From NCBI GenBank assembly GCA_017631885.1, contig JAGBSH010000024.1:1-64000 (forward strand): a stretch of DNA of 64,000 nt, written 5' to 3'. Positions within the stretch are counted from its first letter, which is position 1. Each line of letters opens with the position of its first letter. Source of the DNA: Fibrobacteraceae bacterium (GTDB taxonomy: Bacteria; Fibrobacterota; Fibrobacteria; Fibrobacterales; Fibrobacteraceae). Of this stretch, positions 54,438-63,497 are shown in pieces. Below the pieces are notes generated by a model, which was not told the DNA's origin, did no database searches, and was given only the letters and a program-made list of their open reading frames with translations. Both the position numbers and the translations under genes were made by a program.

Positions 54438-54837
54438 TTTTTCGATAATTGTCGTTTAATATTTCAATATGAACCGTATGGGTTATTCCTATACGGTTTT
54501 CTAGTCTTTCAGCCCATTCAATTAAAGTAATTCCGTTACTTTCTAAACAATGTGATAACCCAACTTCTTCTAAATCACTATTTGATTCTAGTCTATAAAG
54601 GTCTAAATGAAAAATAGGCGGGTCATTTGGGTATTCGTGTAAAATAGTATAAGTTGGAGAACAGACTGTTCCAGAATAATTCAATGCTTGGCAAATGCCT
54701 CTGGTAATAAGAGTTTTTCCAGCTCCTAAGTTTCCGTAAAAAGCTATTGCATCACCAATTTTTAAAGTCTTTGCGAAAGTTTTTGCCCATTGCAAAGTTT
54801 CTTCTTCTGATTTTGTTGTTATTTCAAATGGGAGCAT
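54403..54837 (-). CDS. tsaE: tRNA t6A biosynthesis ATPase TsaE
   Basis: A 144-aa P-loop protein: GNLGAGKTLITRG (Walker A), SPTYTILHEY (family-specific threonine segment), HLDLYRL and LIEWAERL. TsaE is the ATPase of the TsaB-TsaD-TsaE complex that installs threonylcarbamoyl on A37 of ANN-decoding tRNAs. Its C-terminal codons overlap the convergent neighbour by 35 bases. It is preceded by nspC with a four-base gap. Confidence 0.93.
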   Translation of the reverse strand: MLPFEITTKSEEETLQWAKTFAKTLKIGDAIAFYGNLGAGKTLITRGICQALNYSGTVCSPTYTILHEYPNDPPIFHLDLYRLESNSDLEEVGLSHCLESNGITLIEWAERLENRIGITHTVHIEILNDNYRKIIVQEKNPEQP

Positions 54838-54841
54838 TTTA

Positions 54842-55969
54842 TCAACCTAGTTTATCTTTAAATTGTTGGTAAGAAAATTTTCGTAATAAGCGGAATTGTC
54901 CATTTTCCCAAATGCCTATAGAGGGGTGTTTGACTCCATTAAAGAAAGTTGTTTTTACCATAGTATAATGAATCATATCTTCAAAAATAATTTTATCGCC
55001 AGGAGAGAGTGGTGTATCAAAAGAATAATCTCCTAAAACGTCACCAGCAAGGCATGAGTTTCCTGCTAAACGATAACAATATTTTTTTTCGCCTGGTAAT
55101 CCAGCGTTGAGAACATTTGGGCGATAAGGCATTTCTAAACAGTCAGGCATATGAGCACTAATAGAAACGTTTAGGATTGCTGTTTCTATTTCATTTTTTA
55201 CAATATCTCCGACAGTTGCTACAAGTTCACCAGTTTGCCAACCAATAGCTTCTCCTGGTTCTAAAATTACATCAGTGTTAGGGTAGCGTTTTTTAAAACC
55301 AACAAGAATAGATTTTAATTTTTCTACATCATAATCTTTTCTTGTAATATGGTGACCTCCACCGAAATTAATCCATTTCATTTGAGGGATCCATTTTGAA
55401 AATTTCTTTTCGAATTCTTGAAGGACACTTTCTAAAGCATCTGCATTTTGTTCGCATAAAGCATGAAAATGTAAACCTTCAATTCCGTCTAGTAAATCGG
55501 GCTTAAATTCTTTTAATGTGACTCCAAGTCTTGAATAGCGCCCACAAGGGTTGTATAAATCAGTTTCAACAGTAGAAGATTCAGGGTTTACTCGAATACC
55601 AGCACTCACATTTGCTTTTTGCGTTTTTAATTTAAAACGTTCCCATTGAGAAAAACTATTAAAAGTAATGTGGTCGGCAAGCGATAAAATTTCTTCAATT
55701 TCATCATCTTCGTAAAGTGGGGCAAAAACATGAACTTCTTTGTTCATTTCTTCGCGGGCTAGTTTTGCTTCGTTTAAACTAGAAGCGGTAGCACCTTTTA
55801 AAAAACAACCTATTTCTTTAAAGGTATGCCAAAAACTATAACCTTTAAGAGCGCAAATGATTTTTACTCCAGTTTCTCGCTGTATGTTTTGTAAAAGGCT
55901 TAAATTTTTTTGCAGACGTTCTAATTCCAGAACATAACATGGCGATGGAACTTGAGAATAATCAATCAT
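54842..55969 (-). CDS. nspC: Carboxynorspermidine/carboxyspermidine decarboxylase
   Basis: A 375-aa PLP decarboxylase of the alanine-racemase-fold group that completes (nor)spermidine synthesis. K42 in ICALKGYSFW is the expected Schiff-base lysine; FGGGHHITRKDYD, EPGEAIGWQTG (cofactor phosphate) and GNSCLAGDVLGDY (dimer catalytic cysteine) follow as in NspC. The partner dehydrogenase is not in the window. Whether the membrane-fused spermidine-synthase-like protein at 23931 is related to polyamine synthesis is open. Confidence 0.92.
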   Translation of the reverse strand: MIDYSQVPSPCYVLELERLQKNLSLLQNIQRETGVKIICALKGYSFWHTFKEIGCFLKGATASSLNEAKLAREEMNKEVHVFAPLYEDDEIEEILSLADHITFNSFSQWERFKLKTQKANVSAGIRVNPESSTVETDLYNPCGRYSRLGVTLKEFKPDLLDGIEGLHFHALCEQNADALESVLQEFEKKFSKWIPQMKWINFGGGHHITRKDYDVEKLKSILVGFKKRYPNTDVILEPGEAIGWQTGELVATVGDIVKNEIETAILNVSISAHMPDCLEMPYRPNVLNAGLPGEKKYCYRLAGNSCLAGDVLGDYSFDTPLSPGDKIIFEDMIHYTMVKTTFFNGVKHPSIGIWENGQFRLLRKFSYQQFKDKLG

Positions 55970-56101
55970 ATCTAAAACCTCTCGCCCTAATTTAAAAAAA
56001 GTTCTAAAGCTTTTTTAGAAAAGAGAAGTTTTTTTATAAAAACAATAAATATTGTTGAGATATTTTTTTTGAAAATCAAAACAGTTTTTATTTTTTGTTT
56101 C

Positions 56102-57082
56102 ATGACTTTGTATGAAAAACATTTAAAACAAATGCTGCCGATTTTCATTCGGATGATTTTGCTTTTTTTGTTTTTTTTATTCATCATTTTTTTAGTGTTA
56201 AGTAAAGGACCCGATTCTTTTTCTTTTGCTGAACTTTTAAAAAATGAAAACCAGGATATCCTTTGGAATTTTAGATTGCCTTTAGTTGTTTCTGCCGTTT
56301 TTGGAGGAATGGGACTTTCTGTTGCTGGCCTTGTAATGCAAAGTGTTTTTAAAAATCCTTTGGCAGGGCCTTTTGTGCTTGGAGTTAGTTCTGGTGCTTC
56401 TTTGGGAGTTGCGCTTGTTGGTGTTGCAGGAATCGCTATTACATCATTAAATATTTTACCAGCGGCTTTAATGGGTGGATTTTGTACTGTTTTTATAGTG
56501 TTTTTATGTTCTCGTTTTTTTATTGGTAAAGCAGGAATTTTAATAGTTGGTTTGATGATAGGTTATTTTGCCGATGCAATAGTTTCGTTGGTTTTATTTT
56601 TTGGAGAAGCGAATGCTTTGCGCGGATTTATTACTTGGGGAATGGGGTCTTTTTCGCGATTGAGTATTGATAATGTTCCCTATTTTTCGTTAGCGATATT
56701 GATAGGTTGTTTGCCTATTTGTTTTTCTATTCGGTATTTGAATTTAGCGCCATTTGGAGATGATTTTGTTAAAGATCATGGTTTGTCAGTAAAGTTTTTT
56801 AGATGGTTGAGTTTGTTATCGGCTTCGTTTTTGGCCTCTGTTGTTACAGCTTTTTGTGGGCCAATTGCTTTTTTAGGTTTAGCGGTTCCACATTTAGCTT
56901 ATGGAATTTTTAAAACAACTAACCATGCCGTTTTATTACCAACATCTGCATTGTTAGGAGCAACTTTAGCATTATTAGCATCGTTATTTTCTTATCTACC
57001 GTTACAAGCCATAATGTCTGTCATAGGTGTTCCTGTTATTTTATGGGTTTTGCTTTCATCAAGAGGTAAAAATCGTGAATAA
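56102..57082 (+). CDS. FecCD/BtuC-type ABC transporter permease
   Basis: An about 326-aa inner-membrane permease with eight to ten spans; family signatures include LRLPLVVSAVFGGMGLSVAGLVMQSVFKNPLAGPFVLGVSSGASLGVAL in overlapping segments and FCGPIAFLGLAVPHLA. It imports heme, iron-siderophore or cobamide. The start is uncertain: an in-frame TTG at 56069 and ATGs at 56102 and 56132 are all possible and none has a strong ribosome site. The ATPase gene overlaps its end by eight bases; no periplasmic binding-protein gene is adjacent. Confidence 0.85.
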   Translation: MTLYEKHLKQMLPIFIRMILLFLFFLFIIFLVLSKGPDSFSFAELLKNENQDILWNFRLPLVVSAVFGGMGLSVAGLVMQSVFKNPLAGPFVLGVSSGASLGVALVGVAGIAITSLNILPAALMGGFCTVFIVFLCSRFFIGKAGILIVGLMIGYFADAIVSLVLFFGEANALRGFITWGMGSFSRLSIDNVPYFSLAILIGCLPICFSIRYLNLAPFGDDFVKDHGLSVKFFRWLSLLSASFLASVVTAFCGPIAFLGLAVPHLAYGIFKTTNHAVLLPTSALLGATLALLASLFSYLPLQAIMSVIGVPVILWVLLSSRGKNRE

Positions 57083-57764
57083 ATTGTTAGATGTTAGGTC
57101 TTGCCAATTTGGGTTTAAGCAAGCATTGCTTTTGCCATTTAACTTTTCTTTGTATCCAGGAGAAGTTGTTGCTCTTCTAGGTGAAAATGGCGTTGGAAAA
57201 TCAACGTTTCTGCGCCTTTGTGTTGGTTATGAAAAAATAATTTCTGGTGAAATTTTTTATGGAAAAGAAAATCGAGAAAATCTTTCTGTAAGAGATTTAT
57301 TTCAAAAAGTAAGTTTAGTACGTTCTAATTTATCTATTCCTGATAGAATTTTGGTCCGAGATTTTGTGATGCTTGGCATGCAAAAGAAAAATTTTGAACT
57401 GTTAGAAAAAGTAATGAAAGAAACAAAGATACAGAATTTTTTAGATAGAACATTAATTTCTTTAAGTGATGGTGAACGTTCAAGAGTTTTACTTGCTGAA
57501 GCTTTAATTCGAAATACATCTCTTCTTTTGCTAGATGAACCAACAGCTTTTTTAGATGTCCCTCGTTCGATAGATTTATTTAAACTTTTAAAAAGCATTG
57601 CAGTAAATGAAAATAAAGGTATTTTAATTTCTACGCATCAAGTAGAGCATGCTTTAAAATACGCTGATAGATTATTGGTTTTTTTACGAAATGGTCAAGT
57701 TGTTTCTGGGCTCGTTGAAGACGTTTTGAAAAGTGGAGCTTTGTCATGGGCAGAATTAGATTAG
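57075..57764 (+). CDS. ABC transporter ATPase (FecE/BtuD-like)
   Basis: A GTG start with AAGAGG upstream gives a 229-aa ATPase: Walker A GENGVGKST, signature LSDGERSR, Walker B LLLLDEPTAFLD and H-loop STHQVEHA. It pairs with the FecCD-type permease it overlaps. A longer reading from 57027 would extend into the permease gene and is not needed. The signature has D in place of the usual second G (LSDGE), a known minor variant. It overlaps the TraB-like gene by 19 bases. Confidence 0.88.
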   Translation: MNKLLDVRSCQFGFKQALLLPFNFSLYPGEVVALLGENGVGKSTFLRLCVGYEKIISGEIFYGKENRENLSVRDLFQKVSLVRSNLSIPDRILVRDFVMLGMQKKNFELLEKVMKETKIQNFLDRTLISLSDGERSRVLLAEALIRNTSLLLLDEPTAFLDVPRSIDLFKLLKSIAVNENKGILISTHQVEHALKYADRLLVFLRNGQVVSGLVEDVLKSGALSWAELD

Positions 57765-58654
57765 GATTTATTTTTGTAGTATTTGTTTTGGGCTTATTAG
57801 GCTGTTCTCGTCATCCAGCATTTTATGATGAAGGGAATAATTTACTTTGGAAAATATCTGATAACAATTCATCGGTTTGGATTTTAGGGAGTATTCATTA
57901 TGCCGATTCTTCTTTTTATCCTTTATCCAAAGTAATAGAACAAGCTTTTCAAGAATCAGAAGCATTAGCTGTTGAAATGGATATTTCTGATACAGAAACA
58001 CAAATTCAAACAGAAGAAGAATTTAAAAAAGAAGGAATGTTTTCAGGAAACGAAAATTTGAAAGACTTTTTACCGGATTCTCTTTGGAACAAATTAGATA
58101 GTATAGCTGTAGTATTAGGGGTTCCTTCTGAAATGTTTTTGCCAATGCGACCTTGGATGGCTGCTACAGTTCTTGCTTCAATGGCTATTTTATCGACAGG
58201 AATAGAAAAGGATTTAGGAATAGATGTTGTACTTTTAGATAGCGCTGCAAATTCTGGAAAAGAAATTATCGCACTAGAAACTCCAAAAGAACAAGTTCAA
58301 AGTTTTAGTGATGTAGCTGATTCTAATGAAACAAGTGGAATTTCTTATTTAGAAACCACATTTAAAGAATTTGAAAATTTAAAACCTATGTTAAAAAGTA
58401 TTTTGCATGCTTGGAAAACAGCAGATATAAAAGCATTACAAGAACTTTTAAAAACAGAAAATATGACCAAAACAGAAGAAAAATTAAATCAGAAAATATA
58501 CAATGAAAGAAATTTTAAAATGGCAGCAAAGGTAGAAGAATTTTTAAAGACAAATAAAAAAATTTTTGTAGTTGTAGGCGTTGGACATTTGATTTTAGAA
58601 GACAATGTTTTAGAAATACTTTCTAAAAAAGGTTATTCTATACAAAAATTTTGA
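57746..58654 (+). CDS. TraB/GumN-family lipoprotein
   Basis: A 302-aa lipoprotein (signal ending LLGC, about C20). The TraB/GumN (Tiki-like) fold shows in VWILGSIHYADSSFYPLSKVIEQAF, with the histidine of GSIH, and the closing VVVGVGHLILEDNVLEIL with G-x-x-H. Such proteins are thought to be membrane metalloproteases; substrate unknown. It overlaps the upstream ATPase gene, so it may be co-expressed with the importer and process a cofactor-binding or receptor protein; that link is inference. Confidence 0.83.
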   Translation: MGRIRLGFIFVVFVLGLLGCSRHPAFYDEGNNLLWKISDNNSSVWILGSIHYADSSFYPLSKVIEQAFQESEALAVEMDISDTETQIQTEEEFKKEGMFSGNENLKDFLPDSLWNKLDSIAVVLGVPSEMFLPMRPWMAATVLASMAILSTGIEKDLGIDVVLLDSAANSGKEIIALETPKEQVQSFSDVADSNETSGISYLETTFKEFENLKPMLKSILHAWKTADIKALQELLKTENMTKTEEKLNQKIYNERNFKMAAKVEEFLKTNKKIFVVVGVGHLILEDNVLEILSKKGYSIQKF

Positions 58655-58655
58655 T

Positions 58656-60008
58656 TTAGGAATCTTTAAATGATAGCCCAAGACGTTTGGCTCGGGCGTA
58701 GAAACCAGTACGCGTCATATCTAATTCTTTTGCTACTTTAGAAACTGATCCCTCAACAAGGCTTAATCGATTTTTTAAGAAATCAATTTCTTCGGCTTCT
58801 TGTAAAAGTCTAAACTCTTGATAAGAAATATCGCGCCAGTTTTGTGGTAAATGGTGTTGCTCAGGGAAATTTTTAGTGAGTAAAGAAAAATCTTCTGGGT
58901 AAAGTTTGTTGGAATCAGAAAGGACAACTGCCCGATGGATTGCATTTTCTAATTCACGAATGTTCCCTGGCCAGGAGTAATTTTGTAAAAGTGCCATTGT
59001 CTTTTCATGAAATGAAATTGGCCTATCTGCGTATATATTTGCAAAATGCCTAGCTAAAAGAGGAATGTCAGTTGGACGTTCTCTAAGAGCAGGAACGTAA
59101 AGAGGAAAAATATTTAATCGATAATAAAGATCTTCTCTGAATTTTCCTTCTAAAACATCTTGTCGTAAATCTCTATTAGTTGCGGCAATAACACGAACAG
59201 AAACTTTTATATTTTTTGTTGTGCCAACAGCACGAATTTCTCCATTTTGTAATACTCTTAAAAGTTTGGCTTGTGTACTTAAAGGCATTTCGCCAATTTC
59301 ATCAAGATAAAGAACGCCACCATTTGCTTCTTCAAATAAACCTTTATGGTCTTTATCTGCTCCAGTAAATGCTCCTTTTGCATGGCCAAAAAGTTCGCTA
59401 TCAAACAGCGTTTCCGGAATAGTACTACAGTTAACAGAGATAAAAGGCGTCTGCCCACAAGCAACAAGTCGCGCGACTAATTCTTTACCAGACCCTGATT
59501 CTCCTTGTATAAGAACTGTCCCAGAAATGGGAGAATCTTTATGCAAATTAAAGACTTTCTTTTTTAAAATCTTTTTTATTTGTTTGATTAAAATTTCTCG
59601 TTCTTTACTTTCGCCAATAATTTGTTGTGATAAAAAATCAAAATATTTTCGGAATTTGATTACTTTTTGCAAATTAGAAAGGTGACGGCTGAAATCTAAA
59701 TTAACTCGGTCATAAGAAAGGATTACTGAAAAAAGTTGTCTTTTTTCAAGAGAAAGTTTCTCTGGAAATTTAGAATAAGCAATAGATTCGGCATGGCGTA
59801 AAATATCTTGTGAATATTCCCAAAAACCAGGTATTTGCTCAGCGTAATCCAAATCTAAAATAAAAATGTCTGGGAAAGTTTCAGGCAAAGATTGTGTAAA
59901 CGCATGAATGTAATTTTCTTGATTTAAAGCATGTAAAAAGCTTTGTAATAATGAAGGGATATAATCGTCTTCATTGGCAAGAATAAGTACATTGGTTTTA
60001 GAATCCAT
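58656..60008 (-). CDS. Sigma-54-dependent transcriptional activator with an atypical N-terminal domain
   Basis: A 450-aa enhancer-binding protein. The AAA+ domain has Walker A GESGSGKE, the sigma-54 contact GAFTGA, and LDEIGEM, with R-fingers later. A Fis-type helix-turn-helix ends the protein (VSKVAKELDMTRTGFYARAKRL). The N-terminal ~130 residues resemble a receiver (NVLILANEDD, FILDLD) but lack a clear conserved switch Thr and Lys, so it may be a pseudo-receiver. No sensor kinase gene is adjacent. I see no confident sigma-54 promoter in the window to assign it a target. Confidence 0.88.
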   Translation of the reverse strand: MDSKTNVLILANEDDYIPSLLQSFLHALNQENYIHAFTQSLPETFPDIFILDLDYAEQIPGFWEYSQDILRHAESIAYSKFPEKLSLEKRQLFSVILSYDRVNLDFSRHLSNLQKVIKFRKYFDFLSQQIIGESKEREILIKQIKKILKKKVFNLHKDSPISGTVLIQGESGSGKELVARLVACGQTPFISVNCSTIPETLFDSELFGHAKGAFTGADKDHKGLFEEANGGVLYLDEIGEMPLSTQAKLLRVLQNGEIRAVGTTKNIKVSVRVIAATNRDLRQDVLEGKFREDLYYRLNIFPLYVPALRERPTDIPLLARHFANIYADRPISFHEKTMALLQNYSWPGNIRELENAIHRAVVLSDSNKLYPEDFSLLTKNFPEQHHLPQNWRDISYQEFRLLQEAEEIDFLKNRLSLVEGSVSKVAKELDMTRTGFYARAKRLGLSFKDS

Positions 60009-60018
60009 GCTTGATTTT

Positions 60019-60846
60019 TTAACCTAATTCCTTAGAACGTTTAGTAGCAGCTTTCACTGTTTCCATTAAAGTGCCACGGAACGAATTGTTTTCAAGAACT
60101 TCTAAACCTGCGATAGTTGTTCCACCCGGTGAAGAAACCATAGCAGAAAGATCAGCAGGGGACTTTTTAGATTCTTTTAATAGAGCCACACTGCCTTCTA
60201 CAGTACTTATTGCAAGTTTTGAGGCTGCTTCTCTAGATAACCCCATAGAAACGCCACCACGAATTAAACCTTCAATAAATTCAAAGACGTAAGCAGGTCC
60301 ACTTCCAGATAACCCAGTAACCGCATCCATCCAAGATTCTTGAACGCGACAGGTTGTGCCAACAGAAGCAAAAATAGACTCGGCAAAATTAAGAGTTTCT
60401 TCTGATACTCCATCAGTAGCAAGAGCTATAGTTCCTTTACCAACAGTTAAAGGAAGGTTGGGCATAATTCTTACAATTTCTGTATCTCCAATAGATTGGC
60501 GAATTTTTTCTTTAGTAACGCCTGCCATAATGGAAATAACTGTTTTATTTTCGATGTTTGGTAAACTTAAAACATTAGTTGGAGACTGAAGTTCTTCTAT
60601 CCAAGTGGCAGGAAGTTTTGAAAAAATTTGTGGTTTTACACAAAGCAATAAAACCTCTGCATTATTGTAGCCTTCTGCAAATGTTTTAACTCTTTTTACT
60701 CCAGCTTTTTCAAAAGTTTCAGCAATAGCATCCGCTGGTTCTAAAAAAGACAATTGCGTAGCAGAGTAGTTAGCTTTAAGTAAGCCATTTAAAATGGCTC
60801 CTCCCATATTACCAGCACCCACAAAAAAAATAGAAGGATTCTTCAT
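60019..60846 (-). CDS. proC: Pyrroline-5-carboxylate reductase
   Basis: ProC reduces pyrroline-5-carboxylate to proline. The 275-aa protein starts with the nucleotide loop FFVGAGNMGGAILNGLL. It has LLLCVKPQ, VSIMAGV, RIMPNLP, and the C-terminal dimer domain VTGLSGSGPAYVFEFIEGLIRGGV ... SSPGGTTIAGLEVLE. Complete and typical. Lies between the activator gene and rho on the same strand with gaps of ten and four bases. Confidence 0.95.
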   Translation of the reverse strand: MKNPSIFFVGAGNMGGAILNGLLKANYSATQLSFLEPADAIAETFEKAGVKRVKTFAEGYNNAEVLLLCVKPQIFSKLPATWIEELQSPTNVLSLPNIENKTVISIMAGVTKEKIRQSIGDTEIVRIMPNLPLTVGKGTIALATDGVSEETLNFAESIFASVGTTCRVQESWMDAVTGLSGSGPAYVFEFIEGLIRGGVSMGLSREAASKLAISTVEGSVALLKESKKSPADLSAMVSSPGGTTIAGLEVLENNSFRGTLMETVKAATKRSKELG

Positions 60847-60850
60847 AAAA

Positions 60851-62731
60851 TTACCGATTCATAATTTGTAAAAATTCTGTATTGTTTTTAGCGTCTTTCA
60901 TTTTTTCACGCATGAATTCAATAGCTTCTGTTGCCGTATGATCTTGTAAGTAACGACGTAATATATATACACGTCGTAAAGTTTCTTCGTCAAGTAAAAG
61001 CTCTTCTTTACGAGTACCTGACTTGAAAAGATCAATAGCAGGCCAAATACGCTTTTCAGCAATACGACGGTCAAGAACCACTTCCATATTACCTGTGCCC
61101 TTGAATTCTTCAAAAATCACTTCATCCATGCGGCTTCCGGTTTCAATCAATGCGGTCCCGATAATAGTTAAAGAACCACCATTTTCAATTTTTCTAGCTG
61201 CTCCGAAAAAGCGTTTAGGACGTTGTAATGCCATAGCATCAACACCACCAGAAAGAATTTTTCCGGAATGCGGGATAACGACGTTATTAGCTCTTGCAAA
61301 ACGAGTAATGGAATCCAAAAGAATAACTACATCTTTTCCGTATTCAACAAGGCGTTTGGCTTTTTCAAGAACCATATCGGCCACTTGAACGTGACGTTCT
61401 GGCGGTTCATCAAAAGTAGATGCTAACACTTCACCTTTAACATTTCTGCGCATTTCAGTAACTTCTTCTGGACGTTCATCAATAAGCAAAACAAGCAATG
61501 AAACATCAGGATGGTTTTGAGAAATAGCGTTTGCAATATTTTGCAATAAAACAGTTTTTCCTGTACGAGGAGGTGCTAAAATAATACTTCTTTGTCCCTT
61601 TCCTATAGGCATAAAGAGATTCATAATTCTGGTACTATGTTCGTCTTGACGCCATTCTAAATTAAGCTGTTCGTAAGGGTGGAGTGGAGTTAAGTATTCA
61701 AAGGCCACGCGTTTTTTTGAACGAACAGGGTCTTCGCCATTAATCGTATCAATACGTTGTAAAGAGAAATATTTTTCATTGTCTCTAGGTTTACGCACTT
61801 GTCCTGTAATGGTATCACCTGTTTTTAAATCAAAACGTCTAATAAGGAACTGGTTTATGTAAATGTCATCCGGACCAGCTAAATAGTTATGTTCTGGATT
61901 ACGTAAAAAGCCATAACCTTCATTTAAAATTTCAAGCACACCTTCAGTATAAATAGGAATATCTTCGCCAGTTGTTGCTGCAAGGATTTTATAAATTAAC
62001 GCTTGTTTACGCAAACGTCTAACATCAGGAATTTCCAATTCTTGAGCCATACGTTGTAACTCAAACATAGGTTCTTTGCGAAGGTTTTTCCATTTTTCAA
62101 TAGCTTCGGCTACTTTTTCTGGATCAGGAGGTGGTAAAATTTCTTCGGGTTCTTCTATATAGCGTTTTTGATTTTTACCATATTTATTAAAACGTCCGTT
62201 ATTTTTATAGCCATTATTGAAACGTTTGTCTTGAAAACGGCGATTATCTCTTTGATCTTGAAGATTTTCAGGATTTTGAGATGGATCTTTTTCTTGGGAA
62301 TCTATTTCGCTTGATTCTTGTTCAGAATTTTGTTCTTGAGAAAAAGATTCTTGAGACTCTTGAACTGGTTTTTCTGTTTCTACTATAGAAGGTGGTGTTT
62401 CAGTAACTTCTACAAGAGGTTCAGAAACATTGGTTTCTGGTATGTTTTCTACAGGAGATTCTTGAATAGGTTGAGTTTCTTCTGCTACTAATGTTTCAGT
62501 TTTTTTTCTGCCTCGGGTTTTCTTTTTTTCTGTTGCAACAGTTTCTGCATTTTCAGCTTTTTGTGCTTTTCGAACTCGACGTTTTACTGGAGCCTCGGCT
62601 TTTTCAGCTTCTTCAGGGAATTGAATAGGAGCAGCTAATTCACCAAGTGCATTAAAATCAGGTTCTGCATTTGGGTCAACAATGTCAGATAAAAGAGAAA
62701 TAGAAGAAGGTTTCTTTGTCACGGAATACAT
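60851..62731 (-). CDS. rho: Transcription termination factor Rho with long disordered N-terminal extension
   Basis: A 626-aa Rho. The last ~420 residues are a complete helicase: RNA-binding OB part ([19 protein letters not shown]), Walker [11 protein letters not shown], Walker [15 protein letters not shown] and [24 protein letters not shown]. The first ~205 residues are low complexity: acidic, Gln/Ser/Pro-rich, then Arg/Asn/Lys/Gly-rich around 160-185. Similar extensions occur in Bacteroidota, where an insert in Bacteroides thetaiotaomicron Rho drives phase separation. It is the first gene of a run rho-proC-activator. Confidence 0.95.
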   Translation of the reverse strand: MYSVTKKPSSISLLSDIVDPNAEPDFNALGELAAPIQFPEEAEKAEAPVKRRVRKAQKAENAETVATEKKKTRGRKKTETLVAEETQPIQESPVENIPETNVSEPLVEVTETPPSIVETEKPVQESQESFSQEQNSEQESSEIDSQEKDPSQNPENLQDQRDNRRFQDKRFNNGYKNNGRFNKYGKNQKRYIEEPEEILPPPDPEKVAEAIEKWKNLRKEPMFELQRMAQELEIPDVRRLRKQALIYKILAATTGEDIPIYTEGVLEILNEGYGFLRNPEHNYLAGPDDIYINQFLIRRFDLKTGDTITGQVRKPRDNEKYFSLQRIDTINGEDPVRSKKRVAFEYLTPLHPYEQLNLEWRQDEHSTRIMNLFMPIGKGQRSIILAPPRTGKTVLLQNIANAISQNHPDVSLLVLLIDERPEEVTEMRRNVKGEVLASTFDEPPERHVQVADMVLEKAKRLVEYGKDVVILLDSITRFARANNVVIPHSGKILSGGVDAMALQRPKRFFGAARKIENGGSLTIIGTALIETGSRMDEVIFEEFKGTGNMEVVLDRRIAEKRIWPAIDLFKSGTRKEELLLDEETLRRVYILRRYLQDHTATEAIEFMREKMKDAKNNTEFLQIMNR

Positions 62732-62984
62732 CCTTGAAAATTAAATGCAAACTCTAAAAAGAATGCTGTTTAATGGGAAATATAAAGAAAAAAATTTAGA
62801 AAACTACAAACTCTAAATTAGAACTTCTGTAGGATTGCTTTAAAAATAGCAAAAAAAAATAAAAAAGCAAAGAGTTAAAAAAATCTTTTAATTCTTAACA
62901 AAAAAAAGCAAAATTGTAATATTTTTTTTAAAAGCCTATAAAAATGAAAAGGAGATTATTTAAAGAATATTCTATATTAAGAAT

Positions 62985-63497
62985 GTGAAAAAATTAGAAA
63001 GAGTTTTTGTTGCTTTAGGGTCCAATTTGTCCCCTAGAGGGAAACACCTTGCAGATGCTCGTAAAATGCTTCGCAGTATTTCTCTTGGAGGCTGGATGGA
63101 GAGTCGTATTTATGAAACTCCGCCAGTTGGTCCAGAAGGGCAAGGCCCGTATTTTAATCAAGTGGTTTCGTTTTGGTATTCTAAAGGAGAAACGCGTTTA
63201 CTTTATTACTTGAAAGGCGCTGAACTTTTATTAGGACGTAAGCCTAGTGGTCATTGGTGTGCAAGAGAAATAGATATGGATTTACTATATTACGGAAACA
63301 GAATACGCTCCGGGCGACCAGAATTGCCTCACAAAGAAGTTTCTAAAAGGCAATTTGTGCTTGTCCCACTATGCGATATTGCTCCAGAATGGGTAGATCC
63401 ACTTTCAGGGCTTCCTGTTAATTTAATGTTAAAGCATTTACAAAATAGCGAAGGCGCATTGAATTTCCCAATTATTTCAGAGGAGACCACAGAATGA
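62985..63497 (+). CDS. folK: 2-amino-4-hydroxy-6-hydroxymethyldihydropteridine diphosphokinase
   Basis: FolK makes the pyrophosphorylated pterin for folate synthesis. The 170-aa protein has VFVALGSNL at 6-14, PVGPEGQGPYFNQVV, and W-C-A-R-E-I-D-M-D-L-L-Y-Y, where the DxD binds Mg-ATP, and LPHKEVSKRQFVLVPL. A GTG start is the only available one: an overlapping ATG two bases earlier meets TGA immediately. The only AAGGAG is too far upstream to help. It overlaps the next gene by four bases. Confidence 0.92.
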   Translation: MKKLERVFVALGSNLSPRGKHLADARKMLRSISLGGWMESRIYETPPVGPEGQGPYFNQVVSFWYSKGETRLLYYLKGAELLLGRKPSGHWCAREIDMDLLYYGNRIRSGRPELPHKEVSKRQFVLVPLCDIAPEWVDPLSGLPVNLMLKHLQNSEGALNFPIISEETTE

